A program made the position numbers and the translations under genes. The notes beneath the pieces were generated by a model that was not told where the DNA came from, made no database searches, and was given only the letters and a program-made list of their open reading frames with translations. Below, in pieces: positions 1 through 8,788 of a DNA stretch of 64,000 nucleotides; position 1 is the stretch's first letter, and each line of letters starts with the position of its first letter. This stretch comes from Caproicibacterium sp. BJN0003 (GTDB lineage Bacteria > Bacillota > Clostridia > Oscillospirales > Acutalibacteraceae), in the NCBI RefSeq assembly GCF_026314295.1, contig NZ_CP111108.1, forward strand, positions 2,108,001-2,172,000. The letters are read 5' to 3'.

Positions 1-2
1 AT

Positions 3-3000
3 GCGATTGCTATTTCAGAAAACGTGTCTGACCAAATGGATACCTTACAGCAATACCACCGGGAAGAAATTTATCGTGGTATGATTAACCGTAATCGATT
101 TGTCTCTTACCGAATCAATTTGACTCAAAATCAGGTCACCAACTATCAGGTTGAAGACACCATGATCAATGAACTGAGCCATGCCAAGACTTACGACGAG
201 CTAATTGCAGATAGTGCCTCTCGTGCCTTGACCTCAGACGGACGCCAACAAATTTCTCAAACTTTCAGCCAAGAATCCCTTCGAAAACTTTTCAGCACCG
301 GAGCAACCGCCGTTTCTTGCGAATACCAGCGTGTAAATTCCGATGGAAAAATTATTTGGGCAAAAATCACAATCAATTTAGCAAAAAATGAGCATTCAAA
401 TGATCTTTTGGGATTTTTTTATGTTGAAAATATTGATGAAAATAAAAAAGCAGAACTTGCACTTCGTGAGCGTGCAGAACACGATGTGATGACTGGATTC
501 TATTTAAAAGATACAGCCATTGCTCTAATTGAAGAATCCCTCAACTCAAAGCACCACAATCGTCTCTGCGCCCTGATGATGATAGATCTGGATAATTTTA
601 AAAATATTAATGATACATTAGGCCACCTTTATGGAGATAAGGTTTTAACAGAAATTTCGCGCTCCATCCGCTCCAATTTTGAACCACAAACAATTTTAGG
701 GAGATTTGGCGGAGACGAATTTATCATCTTTTTTCGGGAGATCGATTCTACCCAAACAGTCTGCAAAAAAGCAGAACTCTTCTGCAGACTATTGAACAAA
801 GCGCCCGAAGGCAAAAGCAAAAAAAAGCATCTTTATATTTCGTGTTCTGTTGGAATTGCAATCTCTATGTCTCAAGAAGTAAATTTTGAAACACTATTTG
901 AGCATGCAGATATTGCAATGTATCATGCAAAACGCAATGGAAAAAACGGATACCACCTATATACTCCCCAAGATTCGATGAAAAAAGATTTGTCTTCTTA
1001 TGGACGAGAAAATCCACTGCATGAAGCTATTGTTGAAGATATGGGGCTTCCTGCAATTATTATTAATCCTGAATCCTACCAAATTCTTTTTCTCAACACA
1101 AAAGCAAAATCTCTTTTTAATAAACAATCTCTTAATTTTTCCCATTGTACCTGTTACGAATTTTTTCATGGCCGCAAAAATCCATGTACTCCTTGTCTGC
1201 TACAAGAAAAAAAAGAGGATCAAAACGCTATTACAAAATGTCTAATTGGAAAAATTCAGCGACAGTTTTATATTCACTTTAAACCAATTACATGGAATGG
1301 TCAAACAGCTTATCTATGTCTGATGAGTGCACGCAAAAATGATTTTCAGATTTTATCCGATTTTAATCCCGGACAAAATACTATTTTCAAAATTGCAAAA
1401 GAATTTCAAGAAATTGAACCTCTTTCTAAAGCAATTCGTACGGTTTTAAAAGACCTTGCAACCTATTACTGCGCAATGCATACCTGTTATCTGGAAATTT
1501 CTGAAGAAAATTTTCAGATTTCTAACTTTATTGAATGGTTCCCCAATGATCAGTCTTCTTATTCCAATATCTTTTCTCCTCAACAAACTACAAGTTTGAT
1601 CAAATGGCTCTCTGGACTGGAAAAATCAGTTTCTTACTGTATGAATGATCTGACAAGGCTTTACGCACAATCTCCAGAATGCTATGCTTCTTTTCATCAA
1701 TTAGGAATCCATTTTATTTATATTCTTCCTTTTCGACTGAACCAATCAAAAATTATCTCTTATCTCTGTATTTTAAACCCTTCTGCTCATTTATTAAACT
1801 TCAACTTGGTACAATCTTTGATTTCATTTTTTAACTACCGGCTTTTTTGCAACCGTATTCAGAAGAATCGTGACTATGCTATGTATCATGATGCGGTTAC
1901 TGGATTTTCAAATTGGGATGACTATTATCGCTATCTTTTATCCATTGACCAAGAAACTCTTTCTTCTGTAGGAATTGTCTGCATTATCATCAAAGATCTA
2001 AAACAGTATTACATCCAATGCGGCATTTCTCTTGGCGATCGTCTCGTTAAAAAGGTTTCTGAAAAAATCTCAGAATGCTTTAAAGAATCTAAAATTTTTC
2101 GTCTTTCTAAGGATGAATTTTTAGTCTTGTATGAAGATATTTCCAATGATCGTTTTACCAAAATTTCTTCGTGCGCTGAGAACATTTTTCAAAAAAATTT
2201 TTCTTGCTTTGTAAATATGGGATCTATTTGGGAAAGCTATAATATTCATATTGAAAATCTTGTTTCAACTGCAGAAGATCAAATCGTTTCTAAACAGAGC
2301 CAACCTTATCATCCGGTACAAACGGAAGAAAAAGCCACGTTCCATTCATCATTAGCTTATCAATGGCTTCAAAAAGCACTTGAAAAAAAGATGTTTCATG
2401 TTTTTCTTCAGCCACAGGCAACCCTTTCTGATGGCATGATCTGCGGAGCCGAAGCGTTGATTCGCTATATTCACCCTAAATTTGGAGTAATTCCCCCAAA
2501 TAAATTTATTCCTCTTCTGGAAAAAAGTCATTTAGTTCACTACATTGACTTTTATGTATTTCGTACAGTCTGTGAAACATTAAGACAGTGGAAAGAAAAA
2601 GGGCGCCGTTTAATCGGAATTTCTCTCAATTTTTCGCGCACCACACTGCTACAGATGGATTTGATTCCTACTCTTAAAAATATTTGTAAAGAATATGGAG
2701 TCAATCCACAACAAATTATGATTGAGATAACAGAATCATTTGGGAACATTAATTCCAGCACAATCACCGAAATCAGTAAAAATTTGCAAAAAGAAGGATT
2801 TCGGATTGCGCTTGACGATTTTGGAGCGAAATATTCCGGTATTGCAATGTTATCAACGGTAAAATTAGACGAGCTCAAATTTGATCGCGGCTTTATTAAT
2901 ACACTCAGTAACAATCCATCTGCACAGTCTTTAACTAAATTTATTATTAGCTTCTGCGAAAGTCTTAAAATAGACAGCGTCGCTGAGGGAGTTGAACATT

Positions 3001-3104
3001 TAGAACAGGCACGAATTCTCAAAAGCCTTGGCTGCCAAAAAATACAGGGGTATCTACTAAATAAGCCAATTCCTATTGATTTGTTTGAACAAAAATATTC
3101 TTAA
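3..3104 (+). CDS. PAS/GGDEF/EAL c-di-GMP turnover protein (5' end outside window)
   Basis: The reading frame is open from the first base, so the N terminus lies upstream; a GTG at 24 is the first in-window start but nothing marks it as real. Numbering from that GTG: PAS-like segment about 1-145, GGDEF domain about 150-310 with intact RFGGDEF near 228-234 and no RxxD inhibitory site before it, a second PAS about 335-440 carrying a CxC...NPCxxC cysteine pattern, a GAF-like stretch about 445-610, a degenerate GGDEF about 620-750 (RLSKDEF near 693), and an EAL domain from about 780 to the end. The EAL domain keeps EALIR (810), SLNFS, IEITES, LDDFG, LKFDRGF, AEGVE and QGY, so phosphodiesterase activity is expected, while cyclase activity should come from the first GGDEF only. 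No membrane segment is visible in this part. Confidence 0.93.
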   Translation, partial: AIAISENVSDQMDTLQQYHREEIYRGMINRNRFVSYRINLTQNQVTNYQVEDTMINELSHAKTYDELIADSASRALTSDGRQQISQTFSQESLRKLFSTGATAVSCEYQRVNSDGKIIWAKITINLAKNEHSNDLLGFFYVENIDENKKAELALRERAEHDVMTGFYLKDTAIALIEESLNSKHHNRLCALMMIDLDNFKNINDTLGHLYGDKVLTEISRSIRSNFEPQTILGRFGGDEFIIFFREIDSTQTVCKKAELFCRLLNKAPEGKSKKKHLYISCSVGIAISMSQEVNFETLFEHADIAMYHAKRNGKNGYHLYTPQDSMKKDLSSYGRENPLHEAIVEDMGLPAIIINPESYQILFLNTKAKSLFNKQSLNFSHCTCYEFFHGRKNPCTPCLLQEKKEDQNAITKCLIGKIQRQFYIHFKPITWNGQTAYLCLMSARKNDFQILSDFNPGQNTIFKIAKEFQEIEPLSKAIRTVLKDLATYYCAMHTCYLEISEENFQISNFIEWFPNDQSSYSNIFSPQQTTSLIKWLSGLEKSVSYCMNDLTRLYAQSPECYASFHQLGIHFIYILPFRLNQSKIISYLCILNPSAHLLNFNLVQSLISFFNYRLFCNRIQKNRDYAMYHDAVTGFSNWDDYYRYLLSIDQETLSSVGIVCIIIKDLKQYYIQCGISLGDRLVKKVSEKISECFKESKIFRLSKDEFLVLYEDISNDRFTKISSCAENIFQKNFSCFVNMGSIWESYNIHIENLVSTAEDQIVSKQSQPYHPVQTEEKATFHSSLAYQWLQKALEKKMFHVFLQPQATLSDGMICGAEALIRYIHPKFGVIPPNKFIPLLEKSHLVHYIDFYVFRTVCETLRQWKEKGRRLIGISLNFSRTTLLQMDLIPTLKNICKEYGVNPQQIMIEITESFGNINSSTITEISKNLQKEGFRIALDDFGAKYSGIAMLSTVKLDELKFDRGFINTLSNNPSAQSLTKFIISFCESLKIDSVAEGVEHLEQARILKSLGCQKIQGYLLNKPIPIDLFEQKYS

Positions 3105-3158
3105 AAGTCAAGAAAAATTCTATGTAAAAAAAATAACTCCGCTAAAGAAAAAGTGTTC

Positions 3159-3187
3159 TTGACAAGTGCCCTTTTCATTCTTATAAT
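3159..3187 (+). promoter_or_regulatory. Consensus sigma-A promoter of the structured RNA / spe operon
   Basis: Perfect TTGACA at 3159-3164 and perfect TATAAT at 3182-3187 with a 17-base spacer. The predicted start is about 3194, directly at the 5' end of the structured RNA region. Confidence 0.9.
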
Positions 3188-3193
3188 AGTGGA

Positions 3194-3580
3194 TGGAAAG
3201 TGTGTGGAATTTCTACACGGAGTCTTTCCCCGCAAATGTTTTTGACCACTTTTCCATTAGAAAAGGTAGGCATACGGACAGCCGGGTCAAATTGCCGATT
3301 GGCAACTTTCGTTGCCTTATTGATTGCGTTAAGAGCGCAAATTTTATAAGTTGGTTCCTTAAAACCAAATGTGTGAGCGACACATCAAAACTTGTGAAAC
3401 GATCAATAAGAGTAGTAAAAGTAACTATTTGCTATATAGACTCTGAAGGTTCCATTCTTTCTAAAAAAGCAGTTGCTTGTCCCCTTTAAAGGACCGCAAT
3501 CCTGCTTAATATCATTAAGACTGGATTTTTATTGAACCGCAAGTTTTGAGCGCGTCTGTGCTCGAAACCTGCGGTTTTTT
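3194..3580 (+). ncRNA. Structured RNA upstream of speD (leader riboswitch candidate or free-standing ncRNA), family not recognised
   Basis: About 385 nt between a perfect promoter and an intrinsic terminator, 36 bases before the speD start codon. Helices that can be read directly: GGAAAG 3195-3200 with CTTTCC 3224-3229; TTTGACC 3241-3247 with GGTCAAA 3285-3291 enclosing CTTTTC/GAAAAG 3249-3265; a 9-bp stem 3316-3324 with 3402-3410 enclosing three hairpins (3324-3340, 3351-3368, 3369-3385); AATCC..CTTAAT with ATTAAG..GGATT 3498-3527. Bases 3301-3306 can pair either backwards (3292-3296) or forwards (3311-3316), two exclusive hairpins. It lacks the conserved blocks of tmRNA, RNase P RNA, SRP RNA and T-boxes that I would expect to recognise. 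Position suggests control of the polyamine operon; an independent RNA is equally possible. Confidence 0.7.
3535..3580 (+). terminator. Intrinsic terminator at the end of the leader RNA
   Basis: Stem 3535-3551 pairs with 3560-3576 (AACCGCA..GTTTTGAGC against GCTCGAAAC.TGCGGTT) followed by TTTTTT. It sits between the promoter and speD, so speD expression requires read-through or a further promoter. Confidence 0.85.
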
Positions 3581-3616
3581 ATGTATTCCCACATTTTGCA
3601 AAAAGGATGGATTGAT

Positions 3617-4375
3617 ATGGCTGAAAAAATCACTTTATATGGATTTAACAATCTTACAAAATCTTTAAGCTTCAATATCTATGATGTTTGTTATGCGAAA
3701 AGCCCCAGAGAACAAAAAGATTATATTTCTTATATTAATGAACAATATAATTCAGAGCGCTTAACAAAAATTTTAATGCATTTAACAGAAATGATCGGTG
3801 CACATGTACTGAGTCTGTCCAAGCAGGATTATAAGCCACAGGGAGCAAGTGTAACCCTGCTGATTGCCGAAGAAACCATGATTCCCGCGAGTGACACCGT
3901 TGTTGCTCACCTTGATAAAAGCCATGTGACTGTCCATACCTATCCCGAATACCATCCGGAATCCTGTCTTGCAACTTTTCGAGTTGATATTGATGTTGCC
4001 ACCTGTGGAACGATTACACCGCTTTCTACTTTGGATTATCTGATTGGTTCTTTTGATTCCGATATTATCACAATGGATTACCGGGTACGCGGTTTTACAA
4101 GAGATGTAACCGGGAAAAAACTCTTTATGGATCACCCCATGACTTCCATTCAAAACTATATCGATCCAAAGACCCTGCTGCGATATGATGCAATTGATAT
4201 TAATGTATATGAAGCAAATCTTTTTCACACAAAGATGCTAATTAAAGACATCGACCTGCAAAATTATCTTTTCAACACCGATGTCTATGAACTTCCTCCG
4301 AAAGAACGCCTCTCCATCATGAGTCGGCTTCGTCGGGAAATGATCGAAATCTTCAGCGGGCGCAATATTTACTGA
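3617..4375 (+). CDS. speD: S-adenosylmethionine decarboxylase proenzyme, long E. coli-type
   Basis: Makes decarboxylated SAM, the aminopropyl donor for spermidine synthase. The 252-residue protein has the E. coli-class arrangement: [12 protein letters not shown] with Ser102 as the residue that becomes the pyruvoyl group after self-cleavage at Lys101-Ser102, followed by CGTITPLS and the long C-terminal region lacking in the short Bacillus/Thermotoga class. I chose the ATG at 3617, which has AAGGA nine bases upstream; an in-frame ATG at 3581 lies inside the terminator U-tract. It is the first gene of the spe operon, 13 bases before the decarboxylase gene. Confidence 0.95.
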   Translation: MAEKITLYGFNNLTKSLSFNIYDVCYAKSPREQKDYISYINEQYNSERLTKILMHLTEMIGAHVLSLSKQDYKPQGASVTLLIAEETMIPASDTVVAHLDKSHVTVHTYPEYHPESCLATFRVDIDVATCGTITPLSTLDYLIGSFDSDIITMDYRVRGFTRDVTGKKLFMDHPMTSIQNYIDPKTLLRYDAIDINVYEANLFHTKMLIKDIDLQNYLFNTDVYELPPKERLSIMSRLRREMIEIFSGRNIY

Positions 4376-4388
4376 AAGGGGAACCAAA

Positions 4389-5834
4389 ATGCAGCTTGAT
4401 CAAACCCAAGCCCCACTTTATGAGGCTTTACAGCGCTTTAAAAAAATGCGCGTAGTCCCCTTTGATGTGCCCGGGCATAAAAGAGGCCGTGGAAATCCGG
4501 AGCTCCTCAATTTTTTGGGAAAAGACTGTGTTGGCATCGATGTCAATTCCATGAAACCGCTGGATAATCTTTGCCACCCGGTTTCGGTAATTCGGGATGC
4601 GGAAGCTCTTGCCGCAGATGCTTTTCATGCGGCACATGCCTTTTTTCTGGTGAACGGTACAACGAGCGCCGTCCAAAGTATGATTCTGACTGCCTGCAAG
4701 CGCGGAGATAAAATCATTTTGCCGCGCAATGTTCACCGCAGCAGTATTAATGCACTGGTCCTTTGTGGAGCTATTCCAATTTATGTAAACCCAGAAGTGA
4801 ATCATCAGCTTGGCATTGCTCTTGGGATGTCAGTTAAACAGGTAGAAAAAGCGATTCATGAAAATCCGGATGCAAAAGCGGTGTTTGTCAATAACCCAAC
4901 CTACTATGGAATCTGTTCTGATTTAACCGCCATCGTAAAACTTGCGCATGCTCACGGCATGATGGTTCTGGTTGATGAAGCTCATGGAACTCATTTTTAT
5001 TTTGGGCGCAGAATGCCTGTCTCCGCCATGGAAGCTGGTGCCGATATGGCAGCTGTCAGCATGCACAAATCCGGCGGCAGCCTAACGCAGAGCTCTCTGT
5101 TATTAATCGGTCCAAATGTCAGTCCGGGTTATGTCAACCAAATCATTAATCTCACACAGACAACAAGTGCTTCCTATCTTCTGATGGTCAGCCTTGATAT
5201 TTCCAGAAGAAATCTGGCACTTTCCGGAAGAGAAATCTTCCGAAAGGTACAGGATCTTGCCCAGTATGGCCGAGAAGAAATCAACCGCATCGGCGGCTAT
5301 TATGCTTATTCTGAAGAACTGATAAACGGGGACAGTATTTTTGATTTTGATACCACAAAGCTTTCCATCTATACTTTAGGAATTGGTCTTGCCGGGATCG
5401 AAGTTTATGATATTTTACGGGATGAGTACGATATTCAGGTAGAATTCGGAGATCTCGGAAATATCTTAGCCTATATCTCCATGGGGGACCGTGTCCAGGA
5501 TCTGGAACGTCTTGTCAGTGCACTCTCCGAAATTGCTCGTCGATATCGCCGGGAAAAAACAGGATTGTTAACACAGGAGTATCTTCCCCCGCAGGTCGTC
5601 CTCTCTCCACAGGAAGCCTTTTATGCGGATAAAATTTCTCTTCCTCTGATGGAAACAAAAGGCCGAGTCTGCAGTGAGTTTGTCATGTGCTATCCCCCCG
5701 GAATTCCGATTCTGGCGCCAGGTGAGCGCATTACTGAAGATATTCTGCAATATATTTGCTATGCCAAAGAAAAGGGCTGTTCCATGACCGGCCCGGAAGA
5801 TCCAAAAGTTGATCACCTCAATGTGATTGAATAG
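4389..5834 (+). CDS. speA: Orn/Lys/Arg decarboxylase family, probable arginine decarboxylase
   Basis: PLP enzyme of the aspartate-aminotransferase fold, 481 residues, the length of Bacillus SpeA rather than of the large biosynthetic fold-III ADC. The PLP lysine is Lys227 in SMHKSGGSL; VDEAHGTHF carries the ring-nitrogen Asp. Family members act on arginine, lysine or ornithine. Arginine is favoured because agmatinase is two genes downstream, giving arginine to agmatine to putrescine. Ribosome site AAGGGG lies eight bases ahead of the ATG; the gap to speE is 20 bases. Confidence 0.92.
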   Translation: MQLDQTQAPLYEALQRFKKMRVVPFDVPGHKRGRGNPELLNFLGKDCVGIDVNSMKPLDNLCHPVSVIRDAEALAADAFHAAHAFFLVNGTTSAVQSMILTACKRGDKIILPRNVHRSSINALVLCGAIPIYVNPEVNHQLGIALGMSVKQVEKAIHENPDAKAVFVNNPTYYGICSDLTAIVKLAHAHGMMVLVDEAHGTHFYFGRRMPVSAMEAGADMAAVSMHKSGGSLTQSSLLLIGPNVSPGYVNQIINLTQTTSASYLLMVSLDISRRNLALSGREIFRKVQDLAQYGREEINRIGGYYAYSEELINGDSIFDFDTTKLSIYTLGIGLAGIEVYDILRDEYDIQVEFGDLGNILAYISMGDRVQDLERLVSALSEIARRYRREKTGLLTQEYLPPQVVLSPQEAFYADKISLPLMETKGRVCSEFVMCYPPGIPILAPGERITEDILQYICYAKEKGCSMTGPEDPKVDHLNVIE

Positions 5835-5854
5835 ACAACCGAAAGGAGACAAAA

Positions 5855-6706
5855 ATGGAACTTTGGTTTACTGAAGCGCATACCCCATTTGTTGATTTCT
5901 CGATCAAAGTAGATCGTCAGCTTTTTAGTGGACAAAGCGATTTTCAGAGGATCGATGTGTTTGATTCTAAAGAATTCGGCCGCTTTTTAACGTTGGACGG
6001 TTATATGATGCTGACCGAAAAAGACGAATTTATCTACCACGAAATGATTACCCACGTACCGATGGCAGTTCATCCTCATGTAAAAAATGTTCTGGTGATC
6101 GGCGGAGGTGACGGCGGAGTGGTACGGGAATTGACCCGCTATCCGGACATTAAATCAATCGATCTTGTGGAAATCGATGAATTGGTTGTAGAAGTCTGCA
6201 AAAAATATCTTCCGCAGACCGCGTGCCGTCTTTCTGACCCGCGGGTTCATATTTTCTATGAAGACGGGCTCAAATTTATCCGCTCCTGCAATGATCAATA
6301 CGATTTGATTATTGTAGATTCCACTGATCCTTTTGGTCCGGGAGAAGGACTTTTTACGAGAGAATTTTATGGCAACTGCTATAAAGCACTTCATGAAGAT
6401 GGAATTCTCGTCAATCAGCATGAAAGTCCTTTTTATGATGGTGATGCTGCTGCTATGCAGCGTGCACATAAGCGAATTGTCGAGAGTTTTCCCATCAGCC
6501 GAATCTACCAGGCACAAATTCCTACTTACCCTTCCGGTTACTGGCTGTTTGGGTTTGCCTCTAAAAAATATCACCCCGTACACGATCTGAATGCAGCTGC
6601 ATGGAATCTTCTTGGAATTCCTACTCGCTATTACAATACAAAACTACATGCAGGTGCTTTCGCCCTGCCCACTTATGTAGAGGAGCTTTTACACGATGTT
6701 GAATAA
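5855..6706 (+). CDS. speE: Spermidine synthase (polyamine aminopropyltransferase)
   Basis: Transfers the aminopropyl group of decarboxylated SAM to putrescine. 283 residues with an N-terminal beta-strand domain and a Rossmann methyltransferase-like domain: VIGGGDGGVVRE for cofactor binding, VEID, and DSTDPFGPGEGLF containing the catalytic Asp. Preceded by AAAGGAGA. The last 11 bases overlap the agmatinase gene, which points to translational coupling. Confidence 0.96.
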   Translation: MELWFTEAHTPFVDFSIKVDRQLFSGQSDFQRIDVFDSKEFGRFLTLDGYMMLTEKDEFIYHEMITHVPMAVHPHVKNVLVIGGGDGGVVRELTRYPDIKSIDLVEIDELVVEVCKKYLPQTACRLSDPRVHIFYEDGLKFIRSCNDQYDLIIVDSTDPFGPGEGLFTREFYGNCYKALHEDGILVNQHESPFYDGDAAAMQRAHKRIVESFPISRIYQAQIPTYPSGYWLFGFASKKYHPVHDLNAAAWNLLGIPTRYYNTKLHAGAFALPTYVEELLHDVE

Positions 6707-7547
6707 AAATGTAGAAACGTTTCTGGCATGCGACAGTCCTTATAAAAATGCCAAAGTTGTGCTCTATGGAGCGCCATTTGATTCCACCACTTCTTTTCGT
6801 CCGGGTGCACGCTTCGGCAGCAGTGCAATCCGACACGAATCCTTCGGGCTTGAAACATACAGTCCTTATCAAGAAAAAGATCTGCTTGACTGTTCCGTAT
6901 TTGACAGCGGTGACCTGGAACTCTGCTTTGGTGATCCCGAGCTTGCCCTTGGAGGAATCGAAAACCGCGCCAAAATTATTTTGGAAGACGGAAAACTTCC
7001 CTTTTTGCTGGGTGGAGAACATCTGGTGACGCTTGGTGCTATACGCGCCGTAGCACAAAAATATCCTGACGTTTGTATGGTGCACTTCGATGCACACACA
7101 GATCTGCGGGATGATTATCTAGGTTCTAAACTTTCTCACGCCTGTGTTTTGCGCCGGTGTTGGGAAATCTTAGGGAACAATCGTATTTTTCAGTTTGGGA
7201 TTCGTTCCGGCGACCGCAGCGAATTTTTATGGGGCGCTTCTCATGTAGAAACCCATAAGTTTAACTTAGATGGCCTTAAGGAAACGCTCCAGCAACTAAA
7301 GGGGCGTCCTATTTACTTTACTCTGGATTTAGACGTTCTTGATCCGGCTTGCTTCCCGGGAACAGGAACCCCGGAAGCCGGGGGAATCTTTTTCCCTGAA
7401 TTGCTTCATGCTATCGAAGAAATTGGACAAGATGCTAATGTCGTCGCCTGTGATGTAAATGAGCTTTGTCCAAGTCTGGACCAAAGCGGTGCTTCTACTG
7501 CGCTTGCCTGCAAAATTGTACGTGAGCTATTGTTGGCTCTCTCTTGA
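6696..7547 (+). CDS. speB: Agmatinase
   Basis: Ureohydrolase that converts agmatine to putrescine and urea. The 283-residue protein keeps the binuclear Mn ligands: GGEH, HFDAHTD and DLDVLDP, followed by GTPEAGG. The GGEHLV variant is typical of Bacillus-type SpeB. It overlaps the end of speE, and the operon continues after 35 bases with an AGGAGG-led gene. Confidence 0.95.
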   Translation: MLNKNVETFLACDSPYKNAKVVLYGAPFDSTTSFRPGARFGSSAIRHESFGLETYSPYQEKDLLDCSVFDSGDLELCFGDPELALGGIENRAKIILEDGKLPFLLGGEHLVTLGAIRAVAQKYPDVCMVHFDAHTDLRDDYLGSKLSHACVLRRCWEILGNNRIFQFGIRSGDRSEFLWGASHVETHKFNLDGLKETLQQLKGRPIYFTLDLDVLDPACFPGTGTPEAGGIFFPELLHAIEEIGQDANVVACDVNELCPSLDQSGASTALACKIVRELLLALS

Positions 7548-7582
7548 GCATAAATTATTTTTATAAATTTTAGGAGGGTAAA

Positions 7583-8785
7583 ATGAAAAAAGCTTTAATT
7601 ATCGGCTGCGGAGGTGTTGCAAGTGTTGCAATCCATAAATGCTGCCAAAACAGCGATGTATTTGAAGAAATCTGCATTGCAAGCCGTACAAAGTCAAAAT
7701 GCGATACATTGAAAGAAAAACTTCAAAATACCACAAAGACAAAGATTACGACTGCACAGGTAGACGCTAATGACGTCGACGCACTGGTTGCACTCATTAA
7801 GAAAGTACAGCCGGGAGTTGTGATGAACCTAGCGTTACCCTATCAAGATTTAAAAATTATGGATGCCTGTCTTGCCACCAAGACCAATTATATGGATACT
7901 GCTAACTATGAGCCCGAAGATACCGCTAAATTCGAATATAGCTGGCAATGGGCCTACCGTAAAAAATTTGAAGAAGCAGGCATCACTGCTCTTTTGGGCA
8001 GCGGATTTGACCCCGGCGTCACCGGCGTTTTTTCCGCCTATGCGCTAAAACATCAGTTTGATGAAATCAACTATATTGATATTTTGGACTGCAATGCCGG
8101 TGACCACGGCTATCCGTTTGCAACCAACTTCAACCCCGAAATCAATATCCGTGAAGTCTCCGCAAAGGGCAGCTACTGGGAAAATGGCCATTGGATAGAA
8201 ACAGAGCCGATGGAAATCAAGCGTGTTTATGATTTTCCACAAATTGGCCCTAAAGATATGTATCTTCTGCATCACGAGGAATTGGAATCCTTAGCGCTTA
8301 ACATGCCTGGAATTCATCGGATTCGCTTTTTCATGACCTTTGGGCAAAGTTATTTGACTCATTTAAAATGTCTGGAAGACGTCGGTATGACCTCTATCAA
8401 GCCAATCAATTTCGAGGGCAAAGAGATCGTTCCACTTCAGTTCCTAAAAGCTGTTCTGCCGGATCCCTCTTCTCTGGGGCCGCGTACCAAAGGAAAAACA
8501 AATATTGGTTGTATTTTCCGCGGAAAGAAAAATGGAAAAGATAAAAATTATTATCTTTATAATGTCTCTGACCATCAGGAATGCTATCGCGAAGTTGGTT
8601 CTCAAGCGGTTGCCTATACGACCGGAGTTCCTGCCATGATCGGCGGCATGATGCTTTTAACCGAAACCTGGAAAAAGCCCGGCGTTCACAATATTGAAGA
8701 ATTTGACCCGGATCCTTTCATGGATGCTTTAAACCGCTGGGGACTTCCATGGCAGGAAAGTTTTCACCCCGACTTGGTGGAGTAA
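7583..8785 (+). CDS. Carboxynorspermidine/carboxyspermidine dehydrogenase (saccharopine dehydrogenase family)
   Basis: The family reductively condenses aspartate semialdehyde with a diamine (putrescine or diaminopropane) using NADPH, giving carboxyspermidine or carboxynorspermidine. Residues 1-12 form the dinucleotide-binding GCGGVASV start; GSGFDPGVTGVFSAY and the C-terminal GVPAMIGGMML are typical of the CASDH subgroup, and the 400-residue length fits. TAGGAGG lies seven bases upstream of the ATG. Only 3 bases separate it from the decarboxylase that uses its product. Confidence 0.93.
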   Translation: MKKALIIGCGGVASVAIHKCCQNSDVFEEICIASRTKSKCDTLKEKLQNTTKTKITTAQVDANDVDALVALIKKVQPGVVMNLALPYQDLKIMDACLATKTNYMDTANYEPEDTAKFEYSWQWAYRKKFEEAGITALLGSGFDPGVTGVFSAYALKHQFDEINYIDILDCNAGDHGYPFATNFNPEINIREVSAKGSYWENGHWIETEPMEIKRVYDFPQIGPKDMYLLHHEELESLALNMPGIHRIRFFMTFGQSYLTHLKCLEDVGMTSIKPINFEGKEIVPLQFLKAVLPDPSSLGPRTKGKTNIGCIFRGKKNGKDKNYYLYNVSDHQECYREVGSQAVAYTTGVPAMIGGMMLLTETWKKPGVHNIEEFDPDPFMDALNRWGLPWQESFHPDLVE

Positions 8786-8788
8786 GCT

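Noticed and set aside
3193-3489. 98-residue open frame on the plus strand inside the structured RNA
   Set aside because: No ribosome site, unusual composition, and it runs through the helices of the RNA between promoter and terminator.
3194-3580. tmRNA, RNase P RNA, SRP RNA or T-box
   Set aside because: No tRNA-like CCA end or tag reading frame, no conserved RNase P or SRP blocks, and no T-box sequence; only the length is similar.
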